The notes under the pieces: model-generated
Told to the model about the DNA's origin: nothing
Seen by the model: only the letters and a program-made list of their open reading frames with translations
Databases searched by the model: none
Origin: Pedococcus sp. 5OH_020
Lineage (GTDB): Bacteria > Actinomycetota > Actinomycetes > Actinomycetales > Dermatophilaceae
Direction: 5' to 3'
Assembly (NCBI RefSeq): GCF_027812955.1
Contig: NZ_JAPYZV010000008.1
Coordinates: 1 to 64,000 of the forward strand
Length of the DNA: 64,000 bases
Shown: positions 56,013-62,793 of the stretch, in pieces
Position numbering within the stretch: position 1 is the first letter of the stretch
Layout: each line of letters opens with the position of its first letter
Translations under genes and position numbers: made by a program

Positions 56013-56984
56013 ATGGGCTTCTTGGACCGTCTGCTGGGCCGCGAACCACGCCAGCGGTTCCCCCAGCAGGGCTACCCCCAGCAGGGCTACCAGCAGCAGG
56101 GTTACCAGCAGCAAGGTCAGCCGGCGCCTGGCTCTGCGCAGCAGGACGCGACCGGATGGCGGTCCGCGCAGACCGAGCCGCAGCGGTCGGCCAGCGGCCA
56201 GGCGCGGAGCGAGGACGAGCGCGCCCTTGCGCGCTACCGCTACCTGCTCCGCACCGCGCCGCCGGAGTCTCTCGAGCAGGTGCACGCGGAGGCTTTCGCC
56301 CGGCTGACGCCGGAGCAGCGCCAGCAGGTACTCACGGAGCTGAGCCGGGACCTCCCGCCCGGTGAACCAGCCCCCACCGCCGACCCCGGCTCCATGGCGA
56401 GGACGGCGACGCGCGCGGAGCTCAGGCAGCCGGGGTACCTCGAGCAGACCTTCAGCCGTGCCCGGTTCGGGGGCGGCGGCCTCGGCGGAGGTATGGGACT
56501 TGGTGGAGGTATGGGGCTGGGCGGCACCATCATGGGGTCGATGATGGGCACCATCGCCGGAGTGGTCATCGGCTCGGCCATCGCCGATGCGCTCTTCGAC
56601 GGTTACGGCAGCTCACCGGAGGCGCAGGACGCCGGTGACACCGGGTCCGACACCGCCGGTGACTCGAACACAGACTCGAACACCGACTCGAGCGCTGACA
56701 GCGGCGGTGACTCAGGCGACTCGTCGGGTGACAGTTCGGGAGACGGCTCCGGGGACAGTGGCTACCAGGACGCGGGGTACCAGGACGCGGGGTACCAGGA
56801 CAGCGGGTACCAGGACAGCGGGTACCAGGACAGCGGGTACCAGGACAGCGGGTACCAGGATGCTGGCGATGTCTCGGCCAGCGGCGGCTGGGGAGTCTCG
56901 GGCGGCGGTGGTGACTTCGGCGGCGGCGACTTCGGCGGCGGTGGTGACTTCGGCGGTGGTGACTTCGGCGGCGGCGGCTTCTGA
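56013..56984 (+). CDS. Low-complexity protein with Q-Q-G-Y and G-Y-Q-D repeats
   Basis: 323 residues from ATG 56013, 6 nt after GGAGGGAG. The start M-G-F-L-D-R-L-L-G is followed by Q-Q-G-Y repeats, a compact helical region (R-Y-R-Y-L-L-R-T-A-P-P-E-S, then E-A-F-A-R-L-T-P-E-Q-R), a glycine-rich hydrophobic segment (I-M-G-S-M-M-G-T-I-A-G-V-V-I-G-S-A-I) that may insert in membranes, an Asp/Ser/Gly-rich stretch, seven G-Y-Q-D-A/S repeats and a G-G-G-D-F-G-G tail. Related actinobacterial proteins share the R-Y-R-Y-L-L-R-T-A-P-P-E core and have no established function, though some are labelled ATPases without catalytic motifs. No ATP-binding motif is seen here. Confidence 0.8.
   Translation: MGFLDRLLGREPRQRFPQQGYPQQGYQQQGYQQQGQPAPGSAQQDATGWRSAQTEPQRSASGQARSEDERALARYRYLLRTAPPESLEQVHAEAFARLTPEQRQQVLTELSRDLPPGEPAPTADPGSMARTATRAELRQPGYLEQTFSRARFGGGGLGGGMGLGGGMGLGGTIMGSMMGTIAGVVIGSAIADALFDGYGSSPEAQDAGDTGSDTAGDSNTDSNTDSSADSGGDSGDSSGDSSGDGSGDSGYQDAGYQDAGYQDSGYQDSGYQDSGYQDSGYQDAGDVSASGGWGVSGGGGDFGGGDFGGGGDFGGGDFGGGGF
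56760..56864 (+). repeat. Seven tandem 15-bp repeats (codons for G-Y-Q-D-A/S)
   Basis: Consecutive units of GGNTACCAGGACNNN encode G-Y-Q-D-A, G-Y-Q-D-A, four G-Y-Q-D-S and a final G-Y-Q-D-A. The four central units are identical at DNA level. In-frame copy-number change by slippage would lengthen or shorten the protein without breaking it. Confidence 0.85.
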
Positions 56985-57235
56985 CCCATTTCCCCGTCGC
57001 TTTAGTGCGATCTGAGGCGCGCCGGAGGTTTGGCGGGGGGAAGCGCTGGAAATGTCCTGCCGATAGAGCAACCGCCCCAGGCTCTAGAAGGAGGGCGGGG
57101 GCGGCTGCTCGCCAAGTGTGCGCCCGTGCCGCCTGATTGTCGAGCAGGTGGGGTGCCCCCTGCTTGCCGAGGACGCGGGAGGCCTCCACCGTCGGCGGTA
57201 GCTCCCGGGCCGCGCGCCAGACCTCGAGGGGCGGG

Positions 57236-58756
57236 CTAGAGCCCCTTCAGCCCCTTCCGCTTCAGTCGCTTCCATGCCTTCTCGAAGGAGTCCTGCGCTC
57301 GAGCGGCATGCCAGTCCTCGAGGCCGTGCAACCTACCGAACGAGAACCCGTTCTCCCCGCTGAGGTGTGCCTGCACTCCCAGGTCCCGCAGTGTTCGCCT
57401 CGACAGGACCGTGTCCTGGTGCCGGCCCAAGGCTTGCTGCAGCCGCTTGGCACGCTTGCCGAGACGGCGGGCAGGGCCGCCGAGGACCGCCGTGGCCGAC
57501 TCGGCGGCATACCGCAGGCGCTTGGCCTTCTTGCGGGCCTCGTGCAGCGCACGGTCACGCTCCTGCGGCTCCTCGGCGCCGGCCGCGGCCTTCACCGCCC
57601 GGCGCAGGTGTCGGAAGTCTCGGTGGAGGAGCCCGGGCAGCACGCTGGCGGCGGGCTCCCGGGCCAGGGCCAGGGGAGGAGGCTCGGCGACCAGGGCGTC
57701 CAGAGCGTCGAGGAGGCGGAAGTACCTCTCGCTCTCCAAGGCCGCCAGGACCCGGCCCCGGCCCTCACGTCCGGAGCGGCCGAGCGTCGACTCGAGGCGC
57801 TGCCTGACAGGCCCGAGGACGAGCTCGGGCGGTTCGCTCTCCAGGAGCTCCTCCAGCCTCTCCATCAGCACCTGGGCATCACGAGCTTCGCTGAGTGCCT
57901 GCCCCAGCCATCGAAGCTCCTCGCGGACCGCGTCGGTGGCGCCGCTCGCGAACAGCGGGCGGTAGGTAGTCAAAGCCGATCTCAGCCGGCGGGCGACGAT
58001 GCGGAGCCGATGGACCGAACCCGGTCGGTCGGAGCGCACTCCGGCGTCGTGGGTCCGTAGCTCTGCCAGCTGCTGCTGCAGGTATGCCTCGAACGCCCCG
58101 GCGGCGGTGCGTCGGTCGGCGCCTTCGGCGCCGGCCGCGGGCGCCGACGGCAGCCCGTCTCCCAGTGCTCTGACGAGCTTGGAGCGCACGTGCGCAGGAG
58201 TGGCGCCCGCGGCCAGCAGTGGTGCCTCGACCGTGTCCAACGCGAGTGGACTGTCCTCGGCCAGCTCGACCTCCCACTCGCGCCAGTGCCGGCTCTGGGG
58301 CTGCCCCACCAGCCGTTCTCCGGTCACCGTGTCGTCACAGACCTCCCCCAGCACGCGGGACTCCGCGTCCAGGAGGCGGTACGTCAACCGGTGGTTGAGC
58401 ACCCGGGCGACCGGCACGAGTGGGTGGTCGCGCACGATCGACCTGACGGGACCAAGCAGGTCGGCCGGCACCGTGTCGGACGCATCGCCCAGTGGCAGCC
58501 TGAGCTCCTTCTTCGTGTCCGCCTTCTCCGGGAGCTTCACGTGCCAGCCGTCGTCGTGGCCGCCCGTGCGGCGGCGAAGCGTGACGCCGTGACGCGCCAG
58601 GGCGAGGTCCTCGGTGTCGTAGTAGACGGCCTCCAGGTCGTCGGTCACCGCCTGGGCAACGGTCGCCACCGCGCCCACTCCGGCAAGCGAGGGCAGGAGC
58701 GCGGACTCCGCCACGTCGTACTTGCGTTCCACCTCGTCGTACACCGTGACTGCCAT
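57236..58756 (-). CDS. CYTH and CHAD domain protein
   Basis: 506 residues. The N-terminal CYTH domain (about 1-205) has the E-x-E-x-K type start (D-E-V-E-R-K-Y-D) and a C-terminal helical CHAD domain (about 215-505) rich in Arg, Lys and His (V-H-R-L-R-I-x-A-R-R-L-R-S, H-E-A-R-K-K-A-K-R-L-R-Y). CYTH domains hydrolyse triphosphates; CHAD domains bind inorganic polyphosphate. A polyphosphate-linked role is therefore likely, but the exact reaction is not visible from sequence. No polyphosphate kinase is in the window. Confidence 0.92.
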   Translation of the reverse strand: MAVTVYDEVERKYDVAESALLPSLAGVGAVATVAQAVTDDLEAVYYDTEDLALARHGVTLRRRTGGHDDGWHVKLPEKADTKKELRLPLGDASDTVPADLLGPVRSIVRDHPLVPVARVLNHRLTYRLLDAESRVLGEVCDDTVTGERLVGQPQSRHWREWEVELAEDSPLALDTVEAPLLAAGATPAHVRSKLVRALGDGLPSAPAAGAEGADRRTAAGAFEAYLQQQLAELRTHDAGVRSDRPGSVHRLRIVARRLRSALTTYRPLFASGATDAVREELRWLGQALSEARDAQVLMERLEELLESEPPELVLGPVRQRLESTLGRSGREGRGRVLAALESERYFRLLDALDALVAEPPPLALAREPAASVLPGLLHRDFRHLRRAVKAAAGAEEPQERDRALHEARKKAKRLRYAAESATAVLGGPARRLGKRAKRLQQALGRHQDTVLSRRTLRDLGVQAHLSGENGFSFGRLHGLEDWHAARAQDSFEKAWKRLKRKGLKGL

Positions 58757-58826
58757 GCCCCATGGTTGCGCGATCCGTGCCGCGGTGCACGAGCGGCCGG
58801 TGGCGGTCGGACCCGGCGCCGGTCCG

Positions 58827-58994
58827 TCAGTTCTCGGTGTGATGCCGGTCGCCCTGGGCGTCGGTGTGCGCTCCCACGGCCTCGTCGGCAGGTTCCGTCC
58901 CCTCCTCGGACACGGAGGCCTCCAGGGCCGCCTGCTCCTGCTCCGGCGTCATGCGGATGGTGTCCTCCGGCTTCGGTGTGGTCGGCTCGCTCAT
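58827..58994 (-). CDS. Small acidic hypothetical protein
   Basis: 55 residues from ATG 58994, preceded on its strand by GAGAGGA about 7 nt upstream. It is strongly acidic and hydrophilic (T-P-E-Q-E-Q-A-A-L-E-A-S-V-S-E-E-G) with a His-containing C terminus and no membrane segment. No family recognised. It lies 70 bp upstream of the CYTH-CHAD gene on the same strand and could be cotranscribed with it. Confidence 0.6.
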   Translation of the reverse strand: MSEPTTPKPEDTIRMTPEQEQAALEASVSEEGTEPADEAVGAHTDAQGDRHHTEN

Positions 58995-59132
58995 GGTCGT
59001 CCTCTCTGGCTGACGGGTCGCCTCCTGCCCTCGCATCGTCGCCCACCGGCGCAGGTACCGCACACCGGAGCACCAGGTCGGCGCATGGTCGGGCCGGGCG
59101 TGGGTAGGCAGCGCGGGGAGAGGAGGCACCGG

Positions 59133-59432
59133 GTGGCGAAGCAGGCGCAACGGGCATCGGTCGCGGCGACCGGTTCGTGGCGGGACCCCGATGGCTTCCG
59201 GTCGCCCGCCGGGGAGGTGCATGCGTGGGTGCCTGGCACCAACCAGACGGTCTGCGGCTTGTCCACCAGCCGGTCCCGGCTGCTGAGGTTCTCGCACGTC
59301 GCCTGGGCGGACGCGCAGCCCGCCACCGGCCGCGACGCCGACGAGGTGACGGACGTGTGCCCACGCTGCGCGGCCGCGATGGGGCAGCGGCGGGACAGCA
59401 AGCCCTGGACGAGGCGAGATCCCCGACCGTGA
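59133..59432 (+). CDS. Conserved-type small hypothetical protein with C-x-x-C pair
   Basis: 99 residues from GTG 59133, behind an excellent GGGGAGAGGAGG ribosome site. It contains H-A-W-V-P-G-T-N-Q-T-V-C-G-L, S-R-S-R-L-L-R-F-S-H and a D-V-C-P-R-C-A-A-A-M segment. Three cysteines and a histidine could bind a metal, but this is inference. It resembles small actinobacterial proteins of unknown function. It ends at a bidirectional terminator shared with the convergent PL4 gene. Confidence 0.75.
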   Translation: MAKQAQRASVAATGSWRDPDGFRSPAGEVHAWVPGTNQTVCGLSTSRSRLLRFSHVAWADAQPATGRDADEVTDVCPRCAAAMGQRRDSKPWTRRDPRP

Positions 59433-59443
59433 CCGAAAGCGCG

Positions 59444-59479
59444 ATGCGCCTGCCCCCGCGAGAGCGGGGACAGGCGCAT
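59444..59479. terminator. Bidirectional hairpin terminator
   Basis: ATGCGCCTGCCCCCGC (59444-59459) pairs with GCGGGGACAGGCGCAT (59464-59479) across the loop GAGA, 15 of 16 positions matching. It separates the convergent 99-residue gene and the PL4 lyase. Confidence 0.85.
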
Positions 59480-59489
59480 TCTCGGCGGG

Positions 59490-61856
59490 TCAGCGTACCG
59501 GGCTGGTCCTCACGTGGGCCGTCGTGCGACCGCCGTCGGCGGTGACGGCGACGTCGAGAGGCTGCCGTCCTACGACCGTGACATCGGCGGAGACGCTGTC
59601 ACCTGCGTTGAGGACGGCCGTGACCGGAACAGGGAACAGGTTGGGGTCACGGCCTACCACCTGCGCCGAGCGTGCCTGGAGATCCTTGACAGCACCGACG
59701 CGGACGTCGTATGCCGCTCCCTCGCCGGTGTTGCGCACCGTCACCCGCCAGGTGTGATGACCGGGCTCGCCGCCGCCCACATACTCCGAGGTCGCGGCGA
59801 GCTGTGCGGTGCTGGTCGACGCGCCCTCGTCCACCTCGAGCAGCAGGGTGTCCCAGCCGGGGCCGGTTCCCGCGGCGGCGGGCGCCCCGTGGGTGAACGT
59901 GATCTCGTTGTCACCGCTCACGAGCAGGCTCGCCGGGAAGGCGATGACGCCGGTGCGCGGGTAGCCACTGCGGTCGGCCTGCCTCGCGATGGTGGAGTCG
60001 TTGTTGTTGGGCACCGAGCCCGACAGGCCGGCCGACGTCCCGTTGACCTTGACGGTCGGCGCACCGCGCTGCTGCATCGACGTCGCGACGGTGAGGTATG
60101 CCGTGCCCTGGTACGTGTGGTCCAGGTGGAACCGCACGGTCCACGTGCCGCGGTTGGTCTGCGCGTAGTACCAGTCGACCGGCTCCCAGCTCTCGCCCAC
60201 GCGGAAGGTCAGGTCGGCAGGAATCAGACCCGGCTTCTCGTACTCCCGGGGCATCGGCTTCACCGGCGAGAGCGAGGCCAGCGCGAACTCGCCACTGGTC
60301 CGGTCGGAGCGACCGAGCTGCCACAGCAACGTCCCGTGGCTGCGCGGCGTCCAGACGATGTCCCCGAGGTTCTGCTCGGAGCCACTGACGACCACGCCAG
60401 TGCGGCTGTAGAGGTCCGTCACCGAACCGTCGGCCGGCTGGATATAGAGGGTGTAGGACCCGGGCTCTGTGGTCCCCGGCCGCCAGGCGGGCGGGATTCC
60501 CGGCAGCGTGAAGCGACCGTCCGAGTCCGTACGCACGAAGTACGTCGGCTCGGCGATGGGGAAGACGTCCGGGCTGGTCTGGGTCGAGAGGACCACGTGG
60601 AAGTCGGAGGCCGGGCGTCCGTCGGTGAGCCGCACGCGTCCGGTCACGGTGGCGCGCTGGTTCGGCGCCGGGTACAGCGGGTCGCTCACCCAGGGCGCCC
60701 CGGCCCGGTGCTCCTCGATCTCGGTCCGCGCGGTACGAGCCGCCCCGGCGATCATGGCGTCAGGGTCGTCAGGGTCCCCGACCGTGAAGAAGGTGAGCCA
60801 CGGGCCGTAGAGCCGCTTGTACCCCGCCGGGATCTGGTACGCCGGCTCGCCGTAGTGGTTGCGCCCGAAGTAGTTGAGGATGAGCGCGTCCTGGTGGATG
60901 GCGAGGTCCTGGTGCTGCGGCCCGGCGCCGTAGAAGGCGCACAGCGTGTCGTCCGTGACGCCGCCCAGGGGCGTGAACCAGGCGCCGAAGCCGTTGCCGA
61001 AGTGGCCGAACATCGGGTTCTCGTGGTGGTACAGGCTCCACTCGTACTTGGAGTAGATGGACCCGGGGGCGAGGTTGCCCGAGTTGCTGTGCGGGCTGGG
61101 CAGGTCGGGGTTGTTGGCTCCGTCCACCCTCCACGTCTCGTCCTGAATAGGCTCCTGGGTGGCGAGGTAGGCGTATGTCGGCTGCTGCCCGGCGCCTCGC
61201 TCCCAGTTGTACGCGTGGTCCAGGAGGCTGCGGTCCCAGCGCGTGTTCATGCGAACCTCGGAGATCGAGGTGTCGGCGGTGGCGGTCAGCACGTCGTAGC
61301 CGTAGATCCCGCGTCGTCCCGAACGCAGCACGATGTGGTGCTCGTGTCGCAGCGGCGCGCTCGTCGTGTCGACGAAGGCCACCTCCACCAGGTCGGGCTC
61401 GGAGCGGAGCACGTCCACCCGGGAGCACACGAGCCGGGTCTTGCCACCGGCCGCGTCGACGTAGAAGGAGTGCTGCCGGTCAGGGTCGCGCGGCTCGACC
61501 CCGTTGAGGTTGTGGGCGAGCTCGGTGCCCGCGACCACGACGGACTTGGCGGTGATGGAGACGTCGCTCCAGCCGGTCGCCACGCCGACGTCGTCCCGGC
61601 CGAAGGCGATACGCACGAGGCCGTTGTCGAGGACGAGCTCCGGAACCTCGTCAGGAAAGGCGTAGCTCCCCACCGGTGCACGGCGACCGCCGATCAGAGC
61701 CCGGACGCCGGCACCCGATCCACTGCCGGTCGCGCCACTGCCGGTCGCGGCGCCTGCGCTCTGTGCGGTCGCGACGATGATGGAGCTGGCGGTAACGCCG
61801 CCGATGCCTTGCAGGACGACCCGCCGGCTGAGGCCTGAGGGCTTGTGGTCATTCAC
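59490..61856 (-). CDS. Tat-exported PL4 rhamnogalacturonan lyase-like protein
   Basis: 788 residues with GAGAGGAG upstream of the ATG. A Tat-type signal (L-S-R-R-V-V-L-Q-G) and hydrophobic core end near residue 36. The main part matches polysaccharide lyase family 4 in order: beta-supersandwich catalytic domain (about 65-385, with R-G-I-Y-G-Y-D and H-Y-G-E-P-A-Y-Q-I-P), an FN3-like domain (about 390-490, V-T-G-R-V-R-L-T-D-G-R), and a jelly-roll carbohydrate-binding-like domain (about 495-680). An NPCBM-associated NEW3-type domain (about 690-780) is added at the C terminus. PL4 enzymes cleave rhamnogalacturonan I of plant pectin by beta-elimination. Catalytic residues were not assigned individually. 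A LacI-type operator lies upstream. Confidence 0.87.
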   Translation of the reverse strand: MNDHKPSGLSRRVVLQGIGGVTASSIIVATAQSAGAATGSGATGSGSGAGVRALIGGRRAPVGSYAFPDEVPELVLDNGLVRIAFGRDDVGVATGWSDVSITAKSVVVAGTELAHNLNGVEPRDPDRQHSFYVDAAGGKTRLVCSRVDVLRSEPDLVEVAFVDTTSAPLRHEHHIVLRSGRRGIYGYDVLTATADTSISEVRMNTRWDRSLLDHAYNWERGAGQQPTYAYLATQEPIQDETWRVDGANNPDLPSPHSNSGNLAPGSIYSKYEWSLYHHENPMFGHFGNGFGAWFTPLGGVTDDTLCAFYGAGPQHQDLAIHQDALILNYFGRNHYGEPAYQIPAGYKRLYGPWLTFFTVGDPDDPDAMIAGAARTARTEIEEHRAGAPWVSDPLYPAPNQRATVTGRVRLTDGRPASDFHVVLSTQTSPDVFPIAEPTYFVRTDSDGRFTLPGIPPAWRPGTTEPGSYTLYIQPADGSVTDLYSRTGVVVSGSEQNLGDIVWTPRSHGTLLWQLGRSDRTSGEFALASLSPVKPMPREYEKPGLIPADLTFRVGESWEPVDWYYAQTNRGTWTVRFHLDHTYQGTAYLTVATSMQQRGAPTVKVNGTSAGLSGSVPNNNDSTIARQADRSGYPRTGVIAFPASLLVSGDNEITFTHGAPAAAGTGPGWDTLLLEVDEGASTSTAQLAATSEYVGGGEPGHHTWRVTVRNTGEGAAYDVRVGAVKDLQARSAQVVGRDPNLFPVPVTAVLNAGDSVSADVTVVGRQPLDVAVTADGGRTTAHVRTSPVR

Positions 61857-61918
61857 GGTTCGACTCCTCTCGGCGGTGCGCGCGGCTCATCCATGACGCA
61901 CCGTGGGACTTCAGGGAA

Positions 61919-61949
61919 GGTTTCCACCCTGACGTGGAAACCGTTTTCC
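61919..61949. promoter_or_regulatory. LacI-type operator upstream of the PL4 lyase
   Basis: GGTTTCCAC (61919-61927) and GTGGAAACC (61934-61942) form a perfect 9-bp inverted repeat with a 6-bp spacer. Overlapping it, GGAAACCGTTTTCC (61936-61949) is a near-perfect 14-bp palindrome with central CG, the usual LacI-family operator form. The sites lie 63-93 bp upstream of the lyase start. The 304-bp interval 61857-62160 holds no other recognised feature. Confidence 0.6.
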
Positions 61950-62160
61950 GTCAAGATGGTCTCCGCAGGTGGAATGGGCTTTCCCGTTTTTCCCGGTCAT
62001 CCGGTGTTCCACGGGCTTGCTGCTTGCCGCACTGGCTTGGTTGCCCGACGGTGCCGTGCGCCGTGGATCCCATCCGATCCGCTGGCGATGGCGGGATGCT
62101 GCAACAGACCGGTTTCGTCCTGGCTATGGTCGATGCTGCCCTCTGGACGTGCGACCTGCC

Positions 62161-62793
62161 TCAGCCGACGACGACGACCACGAGCGTCCGGGGGCCGTGG
62201 ACCCCTTCGACGCGGTCGAGCTCGATGTCGCTGGTGGCGGAGGGTCCGCTGACGAAGGTGAGCGGTCGTTGGGGGTCCAGGCGTGCGAGGGCTTCGGGGA
62301 CGGTCTGCACGATGTCGCGGGCGCGCACGACACAGACGTGGGTGTCCGGCACGAGCGTGATGGCGCGGCGGCCGCACAGCGGTCCGCCGTCCAGGACGAT
62401 GGTTCCGGTCTCGGCGATGGCAACCACGGCGCCGGTGACGACCGCGGGGATGGCGTCGAGGTCGCGCGCTGAGAGCTGGCCTTCGTCGACGACCACGTCG
62501 GCGAGCCATCCGGTCCACTCCCGCGGCGTTCCGCGAGGGGTGACAGCCTGGCCGATCTCGCGGCTCGCCAGGGCGTCCCCCACGGCCCGGCCGATGTCGC
62601 CGTCGTCGGCCGCCCCGACGCGGACCACGGTGGCTCTGTAGTCCTCCAACCGGTCGACGAGCTGGAGGGCCAGCTCCGGTGACCCGGGAGAGTGCACGCC
62701 GCCCCTCAGGCACTCGCGCGGGATCGGCGGCGCCGCCGGGCGGTCGCCGAGGGCGCTACGGATGCGGCCCAGGACCTCTTCCCGGGCGGTCAC
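62161..62793 (-). CDS. lutC: LutC/YkgG LUD-domain protein of lactate utilisation
   Basis: 210 residues from GTG 62793, in GTGA overlap with lutB. It is a single LUD domain: N-terminal R-E-E-V-L-G-R-I-R-S-A-L-G-D, later A-E-T-G-T-I-V-L-D-G-G, the D-T-H-V-C-V-V segment and G-P-S-A-T-S-D-I-E, typical of LutC. LutABC together oxidise L-lactate to pyruvate in the cytoplasm. The frame is open further upstream, but that part is the shadow of lutB. Confidence 0.93.
   Translation of the reverse strand: MTAREEVLGRIRSALGDRPAAPPIPRECLRGGVHSPGSPELALQLVDRLEDYRATVVRVGAADDGDIGRAVGDALASREIGQAVTPRGTPREWTGWLADVVVDEGQLSARDLDAIPAVVTGAVVAIAETGTIVLDGGPLCGRRAITLVPDTHVCVVRARDIVQTVPEALARLDPQRPLTFVSGPSATSDIELDRVEGVHGPRTLVVVVVG

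Noticed and set aside
56401-56980. Glycine-rich repeats as a possible CRISPR array
   Set aside because: The repeats are contiguous 15-bp codon units in frame with no spacers.
57030-57239. 69-codon plus-strand frame between the repeat protein and CYTH-CHAD gene
   Set aside because: Pro/Arg/Gly-rich, no ribosome site, overlaps the 3' end of the opposite gene. The 57000-57235 interval was also scanned by eye for tmRNA, RNase P and SRP RNA features and none matched.
59514-61838. Plus-strand frame opposite the PL4 lyase
   Set aside because: Mirror of the lyase coding sequence with Val/Arg/Gly/Asp-rich composition. The minus strand has the signal peptide, domains and ribosome site.
61934-62641. 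Plus-strand frame between the PL4 and lutC genes
   Set aside because: Mostly antisense to lutC; Ser/Thr/Arg-rich without motif.
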